Source of the DNA: Actinomycetota bacterium
GTDB lineage: Bacteria; Actinomycetota; Thermoleophilia; Miltoncostaeales; Miltoncostaeaceae
Length of the DNA stretch: 5,005 nucleotides
Direction of reading: 5' to 3'
NCBI GenBank assembly: GCA_947451735.1
Contig: CANGAY010000083.1
Span: forward strand, 1 to 5,005
Made by a program: the position numbers and the translations under genes. Shown here piece by piece: positions 1 to 5,005 of the stretch. Under the pieces are notes generated by a model. That model made no database searches. It saw only the letters and a list, made by a program, of their open reading frames with translations, and was not told the origin of the DNA. How positions within the stretch are numbered: the stretch's first letter is position 1; each line of letters begins with the position of its first letter.

Positions 1-309
1 CCCCTCCACCTGGCTCTCGAGCGCAAGCGTCTCGAGCTCGCGGTCGTGGGCGTCGGTGAGGTACTCCGGCGGGCGGATGAACAGGTACACCAGCGCGCCG
101 AGGAACGGGATGATGAGCGCGATGGCCACGCACGCGGCGATGGCGCCCGAGTTCTCGAACCGGCGGCGGGCGTCCTGATACACCCAGTAGGCGAGCGCCA
201 GCCACAGGGCGACGGCGAACACCTGGATGAGCAGCAGGGCGATGCTCCACGCGGTGGAGCCGAAGAAGTCGGAGACCGACTGGAAGGGATCACTGCTCAG
301 AAAGGTCAT
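1..309 (-). CDS. Small two-helix membrane protein of unknown function, 3' end beyond window
   Basis: The reading frame starts at an ATG (309-307) and stays open for 103 codons to the window edge, so the C-terminus is missing. Two hydrophobic segments are visible: about residues 21-43 (WSIALLLIQVFAVALWLALA and following) and 55-78 (AIAACVAIALIIPFLGALVY and following). Between them is a short basic loop, YQDARRRFENS. After the second helix comes RPPEYL and then a charged, probably helical stretch (HDRELETLALES). The start overlaps the folC stop as ATGA, and GAGGAG lies 11 bases upstream, so translation is probably coupled to folC. The layout resembles short actinobacterial membrane proteins that I recall as carrying C-terminal double zinc ribbons; that part would lie outside this window and is not seen. 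The positive loop predicts a cytoplasmic loop, but the C-terminal side is uncertain. I do not assign a function. That it is a real gene is well supported by its coupling to folC and its coherent hydrophobic pattern. Confidence 0.82.
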   Translation of the reverse strand, partial: MTFLSSDPFQSVSDFFGSTAWSIALLLIQVFAVALWLALAYWVYQDARRRFENSGAIAACVAIALIIPFLGALVYLFIRPPEYLTDAHDRELETLALESQVEG

Positions 310-326
310 CGACCCCACATCTCCTC
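306..326 (-). promoter_or_regulatory. Translational-coupling junction: ribosome site plus ATGA overlap
   Basis: GAGGAG at 326-321, inside the last folC codons, precedes the membrane-protein ATG (309-307) by 11 bases, and GGGG at 316-313 sits closer. The ATG shares bases with the folC TGA (308-306), forming ATGA. This is the classic stop-start overlap, in which ribosomes finishing folC can reinitiate on the next gene. It fixes the start of the membrane protein with good confidence. Confidence 0.7.
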
Positions 327-1607
327 GGCGTGGTTCTGGCCTGAAGCGGCGGCAAGCGTAGCGAGATCCGCCAGCAGGTGAAGGGATCCGGCCACGAGCA
401 CGGCCCCATCGGGCCCCGCGTCGGCGCATGCGCGCTCGAGGGCGCGGGCCGGACCGGGCACGACCTCCACCGGAACGCCGCGCATGTCGAGCATGCGGGC
501 GATGAACTCGGGGCGGATTGCGCGCCCCGATGAGGCACGGGTGACCCGCGCGGCCGAGATGGCCGGGGCGAGGGCGTCGCAGATTCCCGCGCAGTCCTTG
601 TCGGCCATCATGCCGATGACCGCCACGGGCTTCGCGTCTCCCAGGATCTCGGGCAGCGACTGCGCCAGAGCCCGCGCGCCGGCCGGGTTGTGCGCGCCGT
701 CCATCACGATGACCGGCGCACCGGCGATGATCTGCAGGCGCCCGGGGTTGTGCATGTCTGCGATGGCGCGCTCGACGCGGGCGCGGTCAACGGCGCCACC
801 CAGCACGCGCTCGGCAGCGCCCACGGCCAGCGCCAGATTGCCGCGCTGCCAGTCGCCATGCAGCGGCACGTCCATGTCGCCGGTCGACCCGTTGGGCGTG
901 GAAATACTCATGGGGAGTCGGTTTCCGGATTCGACCACGATCTCCTGCCCCACGCGCCATCCCGACAGCCCGCGACGGCGCATGATCGGCGCCACGGCGG
1001 CCCACGACTCGTCGCCCAGGGCCCCCACCAGCACCGCATCCAGACCATCACGCGCCACTGCCAGCTTCTCGGCCGCGATCTCACCCAGGGTCTCGCCCAG
1101 CAGGTCGGTGTGGTCGAGATCAACACCCGTGAGCGCCACCACATCGGCGTCGATCACGTTCGTGGCGTCCAGCCGCCCGCCCAGGCCCGCCTCCACCACA
1201 ATGGCCTCGGCACCCGCCGTGCCGAATGCGTCGAAGGCCACGGCGGTGAGCGCCTCGAACTGCGTGATCTGCCCCTCCGGCACACCAGGCACCGCCGCCT
1301 GCACGCGCGCCGCGGCATGCGCGAGCGCCCCCGGGCTGATGGGCACGCCGTCGAGCGCAATGCGCTCATTCCAGCCCAGCACATGCGGCGATACGTACGC
1401 GCCCGTGCGCATGCCGTGCGCGGTGAGGATGGCCGCGGTCATGCGCGCCACCGACGATTTGCCGTTGGTGCCCACCACGTGCACGGCGGGAACGCCCCGC
1501 ACCGGCTGACCGAGCGCCTGCATGAGCGCCTGCATGCGCTCGAGCCCGAACCTCATGCCGAAGAGGTCGAGCCCCTCGATCCACTGCTCGGCCGGGCTCC
1601 CTGCCAT
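306..1607 (-). CDS. folC: Folylpolyglutamate synthase / dihydrofolate synthase
   Basis: This 433-residue protein has the usual length of FolC, a cytoplasmic Mur-ligase-like enzyme. FolC uses ATP to add glutamate to folates and, in many bacteria, to dihydropteroate. The N-terminal motif GLERMQALMQALG (21-33) leads into the P-loop VVGTNGKSS (44-52). Then come SPHVLGWNERI (73-83), the family signature EAGLGGRLDATN (139-150), and GVDLDHTDLLGETLGEIAAEK (161-181), with the metal-site histidine H166 and the lysine K181 that is carbamylated in this superfamily. NPGRLQ (287-292) and DGAHNPAG (303-310) belong to the linker and C-terminal domain, which ends with AGSLHLLADL. The ATG at 1607 is chosen because the family homology begins there; the open frame upstream lies inside valS. 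It starts 7 bases after valS, with only a weak GGGA as ribosome site, and its TGA overlaps the next start. No key motif is missing. Whether it is mono- or bifunctional cannot be decided from sequence alone, but a single bifunctional copy is common. Confidence 0.97.
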   Translation of the reverse strand: MAGSPAEQWIEGLDLFGMRFGLERMQALMQALGQPVRGVPAVHVVGTNGKSSVARMTAAILTAHGMRTGAYVSPHVLGWNERIALDGVPISPGALAHAAARVQAAVPGVPEGQITQFEALTAVAFDAFGTAGAEAIVVEAGLGGRLDATNVIDADVVALTGVDLDHTDLLGETLGEIAAEKLAVARDGLDAVLVGALGDESWAAVAPIMRRRGLSGWRVGQEIVVESGNRLPMSISTPNGSTGDMDVPLHGDWQRGNLALAVGAAERVLGGAVDRARVERAIADMHNPGRLQIIAGAPVIVMDGAHNPAGARALAQSLPEILGDAKPVAVIGMMADKDCAGICDALAPAISAARVTRASSGRAIRPEFIARMLDMRGVPVEVVPGPARALERACADAGPDGAVLVAGSLHLLADLATLAAASGQNHAEEMWGR

Positions 1608-1621
1608 AGGGGAACTATCCC
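1608..1621 (-). promoter_or_regulatory. valS-folC junction with weak ribosome site in a small inverted repeat
   Basis: Only 7 bases (TTCCCCT) separate the valS TAG from the folC ATG. The best Shine-Dalgarno candidate is GGGA at 1621-1618, 10 bases from the ATG. It is complementary to TCCC at 1613-1610, giving a possible 4-bp stem with a TAGT loop that includes the valS stop. Such a stem would hide the ribosome site until the terminating valS ribosome opens it, which fits translational coupling. The stem is short and could be chance. Confidence 0.3.
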
Positions 1622-4113
1622 AGTGCGTCGAGACGGGCGGAGAGTTCCTCCACCTCGCCGGCGAAGCGCCGCGCCTTCTCGCGCTCGGCCTCCACCAGGT
1701 GCTCGGGTGCCCGGATGGTGAATCGCTCGTTGGCCAGCTGCTTCTCGGCGCGCGCCAGTTCGGTCTTCGCAGCGGCGATGGCGCCTTCCAGACGCGCGCG
1801 CTCCACGGCCGGGTCAACCTCCGGCGCCTTCACCAGCAGGCGGCCACCGGTCACCGGCAGCACCAGGGCGTCGTCGCCCACCTCGCCCATCTCCACACCG
1901 GCGATGGCGGCCAGGGCGTCGGCGGGGATGGCCGATGGGCCGTCGGTGGCAATCGCCACTGTCAGCGACACGCGCGGGCTGATGCCCTGCTCGGCGCGGA
2001 ACCCGCGAATTGCCTGCACGGCCTCGCGCAGCGCGGCGATCGCGGCCTCGGCCTGCGTGTCGCGCGGCCCCGGGGCCTCGGCCGGGCCGTGCGTGAGCAT
2101 GAGGCCCTCCGACCCGGGCAGACGGCTCCAGCACTCCTCGGTGGTGAACGGGATGACCGGGTGCGCCAGCGCCAGTACCTGCTCAAGCGCGGTGCCCGCG
2201 AACTCGGGCGTGGCCAGACCCACCTTCAGCAACTCGAGGTACCAGTCACACAGGTCGTCGAAGATCAGGTGGTACAGACGGTCGGCGAACTGGCTGAACT
2301 CAAAACCCTCCACCAGGCGGTCGCTCTCGGCGATGGCCTCCGCGATCACCGAGGCCATCCAGCGGTCGCCCAGCGTGGTGGGCGCTGCGGCGGCGCCCGC
2401 CTTCCCGCCCCGGTCGATCACCAGGCGGGTGGCGTTCCACAACTTGGTCACCAGCTGGCGCCCCTGTTTGATGCGGTCCTCGCTGAAGCGCACATCCTGC
2501 GTGGACGTGATCATCAGCAGTCCGAAGCGCAGAGCGTCAGCGCCCTCGCGGTCGACCACCTCGAGCGGGTCGATACCGGTGCCCAGGCTCTTGCTCATGC
2601 GGCGGCCGTCGGGCGCCTGCACCACCGAGTGGATGTACACGTCGCGGAACGGCACCTCGCCCATGTACTCGAGGCCCATCATCACCATGCGGGCCACCCA
2701 CAGGAAGATGATCTCCCGGGCGGTGGACAGCACGCTGGTGGGATAGAAGCGCGAGAGCTCCGGCGTGCGGTCGGGCCAGCCGAGCGTGGCGAAGGGCCAG
2801 AGCGCCGACGAGAACCAGGTGTCGAGCACGTCGGGGTCGCGGGTCCAGCCGTCGCCCTCCGGTGCATCCATCCCGACGTACACCTCGTCGCCGCGGTAGT
2901 ACACGGGCAGCTGGTGCCCCCACCACAGCTGACGCGACAGGCACCACGGGCGGATCTCGGAAAGCCAGTCCTGATACACGCGGCCCCAGGTGGGCGGCGT
3001 GAACTTGACGTGCCCGTCGCGGACGGCGTCGATGGCCGGGGCGGCCAGCTTCTCCATGTCGCAGAACCACTGCAGCGACAGCAGGGGCTCCACGCGGGCG
3101 CCCGACCGGTGCGAGAAGGGCACCGTGTGCAGGTAGTCCTCGGTGCCGCGGATGAGGCCGGCGGCCTCCAGATCGGCCACCACGGCGGCCTGCGCCTCGG
3201 CCACGGTGAGCCCGCGGTACGCCTGGGGCGCGGCGTCGGTGATGCGGCCGTCCTCGCCGATCACCTGAATGGCCTCAAGCCCGTGGCGGCGCATGATCTC
3301 GAAGTCGTTGGGGTCGTGCGCGGGCGTCACCTTCAGGGCGCCGGTGCCGAACGACGGGTCAACGTGCTCGTCGCCGATGATGGGCACCTCGCGGCCGGAG
3401 AGCGGCAGCGTCACGGTCTTGCCCACCATGTCGCGGTAGCGATCGTCGTCGGGGTTCACGGCCACCGCGGTGTCGCCCAGCATGGTCTCCGCACGCACCG
3501 TGGCCACCACGATCTCGCCCGATCCATCGGTGAGCGGGTACGCGATGCGCACCAGGGTGTCGGTGACCTCGCGGTTCTCCACCTCGAGGTCCGAGATGGC
3601 CGAGCCGAGGCCCGGGTCCCAGTTGACCAGGTAGGTGTCGCGGTAGACGTAGCCCTTCTCGTACAGGTCCACGAACACGCGCAGCACGGCCTTGGCGTAG
3701 CCGTCGTCCATGGTGAAGCGCTCGCGCGAGTAGTCCATGGTGCAGCCGAGGCGCGTGAACTGCTCGATGATGCGCCCGCCGTACTCCTGCTTCCACTCCC
3801 ACACGCGGTCGAGGAATTCCTCGCGCCCCAGGTCGGCGCGCTTCACGCCTTCCTTGGCCAGATCCTTCTCCACCACCGCCTGCGTGGCGATGCCCGCGTG
3901 GTCGGTGCCGCAGATCCACTCGGCCTCGAACCCGGCCATGCGGTGACGGCGGATGAGCACGTCCTGCACCGTGCCGTTGAGCGCGTGGCCCATGTGCAGT
4001 GCACCCGTCACGTTGGGCGGCGGCACGGCGATGACGTAGGGCTGCTTGGGGCTGGACGGGTCGCCACGCGACACGCCCGACTCGCGCCAGGCATCCACCC
4101 AGCGCGCCTCCAC
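1615..4113 (-). CDS. valS: Valyl-tRNA synthetase (start uncertain; conservative GTG used)
   Basis: This class Ia synthetase charges tRNA-Val with valine in the cytoplasm. It has 832 residues from the GTG at 4113, or 851 from an ATA at 4170. Numbering from the GTG, the HIGH box is PPPNVTGALHMGH (31-43). The editing domain carries VATVRAETMLGDTAVAVNP (203-221) and FGTGALKVTPAHDPNDFEI (255-273). The catalytic core resumes with SRQLWWGHQLP (393-403) and DVLDTWFSSALWPFATLGWP (428-447). The KMSKS loop reads RMSKSLGTGIDP (505-516). The anticodon-binding region includes LWNATR and FDDLCDWYLE, and residues about 767-832 form the ValRS C-terminal coiled-coil arm. The cysteine zinc knuckles of some ValRS are absent. 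Upstream of the GTG, the in-frame codons read PARLEPHE, which matches the conserved ValRS N-terminus (for example LPKAYDP in Thermus), so the true start is probably further upstream although no ATG, GTG or TTG exists there. Product identity is certain; the start is not. Confidence 0.97.
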   Translation of the reverse strand: MEARWVDAWRESGVSRGDPSSPKQPYVIAVPPPNVTGALHMGHALNGTVQDVLIRRHRMAGFEAEWICGTDHAGIATQAVVEKDLAKEGVKRADLGREEFLDRVWEWKQEYGGRIIEQFTRLGCTMDYSRERFTMDDGYAKAVLRVFVDLYEKGYVYRDTYLVNWDPGLGSAISDLEVENREVTDTLVRIAYPLTDGSGEIVVATVRAETMLGDTAVAVNPDDDRYRDMVGKTVTLPLSGREVPIIGDEHVDPSFGTGALKVTPAHDPNDFEIMRRHGLEAIQVIGEDGRITDAAPQAYRGLTVAEAQAAVVADLEAAGLIRGTEDYLHTVPFSHRSGARVEPLLSLQWFCDMEKLAAPAIDAVRDGHVKFTPPTWGRVYQDWLSEIRPWCLSRQLWWGHQLPVYYRGDEVYVGMDAPEGDGWTRDPDVLDTWFSSALWPFATLGWPDRTPELSRFYPTSVLSTAREIIFLWVARMVMMGLEYMGEVPFRDVYIHSVVQAPDGRRMSKSLGTGIDPLEVVDREGADALRFGLLMITSTQDVRFSEDRIKQGRQLVTKLWNATRLVIDRGGKAGAAAAPTTLGDRWMASVIAEAIAESDRLVEGFEFSQFADRLYHLIFDDLCDWYLELLKVGLATPEFAGTALEQVLALAHPVIPFTTEECWSRLPGSEGLMLTHGPAEAPGPRDTQAEAAIAALREAVQAIRGFRAEQGISPRVSLTVAIATDGPSAIPADALAAIAGVEMGEVGDDALVLPVTGGRLLVKAPEVDPAVERARLEGAIAAAKTELARAEKQLANERFTIRAPEHLVEAEREKARRFAGEVEELSARLDALG

Positions 4114-4126
4114 CTCATGGGGCTCC
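4113..4126 (-). promoter_or_regulatory. Alternative ribosome site for the valS GTG start
   Basis: GGAG at 4126-4123 lies 9 bases upstream of the GTG at 4113, the first canonical start codon in the valS frame after the in-frame stop at 4182-4180. Spacing is acceptable but the match is short, and this start would drop the conserved PARLEPHE residues. Automatic gene callers would probably choose it. A CTG at 4128 (LEPHE...) is a third option, with AGGAG 14 bases upstream, which is too far to be convincing. Confidence 0.35.
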
Positions 4127-4166
4127 AGACGTGCCGGCCAGGCTCCTGCGTCGCCGCCCTCGGTGG

Positions 4167-5005
4167 CTATGCCGACTCCTCAGCCTCTGCCAGCGGTGCG
4201 CGACCGGTGGCCTCGGTGACGAGCGTGGGCGGCAGCCCCTTCTCGATGGTCTCGCGCGTGACCACGCACTTGCGCACGTCCTCGCGCGAGGGCAGCTCGA
4301 ACATCACGTCGCGCAGCGCCTCCTCGATGATCGAGCGAAGGCCGCGGGCGCCGGTCTCGCGCTCCAGGGCGCGGTCGGCGATGGCGTACAGGGAGTCCTC
4401 GCTGAACACCAGCTCGGCGTCGTCGAACGAGAAGAAGCGGCGGTACTGACGGGTGAGCGCGTTCTTGGGCTCGGTGAGGATGGTCACCAGGTCGTCGCGC
4501 GTGAGCTGGTGCACCGACGACACGATGGGCAGGCGGCCGATGAACTCGGGGATGAGCCCGAACTGCACCAGATCCTCCGGCAGCGTCTCGCCGAACAGGT
4601 CGTGCGAGGTGGCGCTCTTCTGGTTGCGCAGATCGGCGGCGAACCCCACGCCCTTCTTGCCGATGCGGCGCTCGATGACCTTGTCGATGCCCGCGAATGC
4701 CCCACCGCAGATGAACAGGATGTTCGTGGTGTCGATGGTGAGGAACTCCTGGTGCGGGTGCTTGCGTCCGCCCTGCGGCGGCACCGATGCGGTGGTGCCC
4801 TCCAGGATCTTCAGCAGGGCCTGCTGCACGCCCTCGCCCGACACGTCGCGCGTGATGGAGGGGTTCTCCGACTTGCGCGCGATCTTGTCGACCTCATCGA
4901 TGTAGATGATTCCGGTCTCGGCGCGCTTGATGTCGAAGTCGGCGGCCTGGATGAGCTTGAGGAGGATGTTCTCCACGTCCTCGCCCACGTAGCCGGCCTC
5001 GGTGA
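4167..5005 (-). CDS. clpX: ClpX, ATP-dependent unfoldase subunit of Clp protease, 5' end beyond window
   Basis: The frame runs from the window edge to a TAG at 4169-4167 and encodes the last 278 residues of ClpX, about two thirds of the usual 410-430. The hexameric AAA+ ring unfolds tagged proteins and feeds them to ClpP. Visible parts, counted from the first complete codon: pore-1 loop GYVG (4-7); Walker B IIYIDE (32-37); the conserved block [19 protein letters not shown] (47-65); the RKH pore-entry loop (80-82); the ClpP-docking loop, VGF here (119-121) where E. coli has IGF; the arginine-finger box PEFIGRLP (152-159, R157); and the sensor-2 motif [10 protein letters not shown] (216-225, R220). 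The zinc-binding N-domain and Walker A are off the window. A GTG at 4988 lies inside the GYVG motif and is not a start. The tail after PTLVTEATG is short and acidic, as is common. The gene lies directly upstream of valS in the same direction. Confidence 0.98.
   Translation of the reverse strand, partial: TEAGYVGEDVENILLKLIQAADFDIKRAETGIIYIDEVDKIARKSENPSITRDVSGEGVQQALLKILEGTTASVPPQGGRKHPHQEFLTIDTTNILFICGGAFAGIDKVIERRIGKKGVGFAADLRNQKSATSHDLFGETLPEDLVQFGLIPEFIGRLPIVSSVHQLTRDDLVTILTEPKNALTRQYRRFFSFDDAELVFSEDSLYAIADRALERETGARGLRSIIEEALRDVMFELPSREDVRKCVVTRETIEKGLPPTLVTEATGRAPLAEAEESA
4168..4181 (-). promoter_or_regulatory. Candidate ribosome site and ATA start for valS, overlapping the clpX stop
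   Basis: In the last codons of clpX a strong GAGGAG (4181-4176) is followed after 5 bases by ATA (4170-4168). The ATA is in the valS frame and shares two bases with the clpX stop TAG. Starting here would include the conserved PARLEPHE segment and give ValRS a 19-residue longer N-terminus. The site is well spaced and is the strongest Shine-Dalgarno match near the junction. ATA is listed as a possible start in bacterial translation table 11 but is rarely used, so the assignment is an inference. Confidence 0.4.

Noticed and set aside
46..381. Plus-strand 111-codon open frame at the left edge
   Set aside because: It is antisense to the membrane-protein gene and the end of folC; its composition (E, R, G, H, D) is typical of a shadow frame.
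484..1721. Two plus-strand open frames of about 340 codons opposite folC
   Set aside because: Both are rich in R, A, S, P or H with no family motifs, and folC on the other strand is complete and unambiguous.
1608..1817. A 70-residue N-terminal extension of folC from an upstream ATG at 1817
   Set aside because: The added sequence lies inside the valS coiled-coil coding region in another frame and is rich in W, R, S and P. FolC homology begins at the ATG at 1607.
4116..4118. ATG just upstream of the valS GTG, 4 bases after GGAG
   Set aside because: It is out of frame with valS (reads ATG AGG TGG). It would only serve as a start if the assembly had a one-base indel, for which there is no direct evidence.
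4114..4166. A promoter or terminator in the clpX-valS gap
   Set aside because: The bases encode conserved ValRS N-terminal residues in frame, and no -35/-10 pair or stem followed by T-run was seen.
1522..4449. A 975-codon open frame on the plus strand, opposite valS
   Set aside because: It lies codon-for-codon opposite valS, so a stop would need TTA, CTA or TCA in valS, codons that are rare in GC-rich genes. The translation is a low-complexity mix of H, G, R, A and V with no recognisable domain, while the opposite strand encodes a full ValRS.
1..5005. A mobile element, defence system, CRISPR array or RNA gene
   Set aside because: Both strands were read; every base is explained by the four housekeeping-type genes and their short junctions, with no repeats or foreign-looking composition noticed.

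Overview
This window is visibly GC-rich and is coded almost entirely on the minus strand. Read in that direction (right to left) it holds four tightly packed genes: the 3' part of clpX (ATP-dependent unfoldase of the Clp protease), complete valS (valyl-tRNA synthetase), complete folC (folylpolyglutamate / dihydrofolate synthase), and the 5' part of a small membrane protein of unknown function. Both outer genes are cut by the window edges.

The order clpX > valS > folC is a familiar housekeeping arrangement; Mycobacterium and Streptomyces carry the same genes in the same region. The GC-rich codon choice, the valS motif wording (MSKSLGTGIDPLE) and the folC wording (SPHVLGWNERI) suggest a high-GC actinobacterium. 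The membrane protein, with its 'RPPEYL...RELE' tail, reminds me of genes beside folC in Thermoleophilia (Solirubrobacterales/Gaiellales). That class-level placement is from memory of family sequences and is tentative.

The junctions imply one transcript. The clpX stop lies 53 bases before the first canonical valS start, or overlaps an ATA codon that may be the real start. valS and folC are 7 bases apart. folC and the membrane gene overlap by 4 bases (ATGA). I see no promoter, terminator, RNA gene, repeat, mobile element or CRISPR array. No stretch over 300 bases lacks a gene; the longest candidate gap is the 53-base clpX-valS interval.

The genes act in separate core processes: protein turnover (ClpX), translation (ValRS), one-carbon cofactor metabolism (FolC) and an unknown envelope function. 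The arrangement looks like a conserved growth-related cluster, not a dedicated pathway. I found no new defence, mobile or biosynthetic system here. The points most worth a second look are the valS translation start, where conserved N-terminal coding sequence extends upstream of the only ATG/GTG/TTG start, and the uncharacterised membrane gene coupled to folC.
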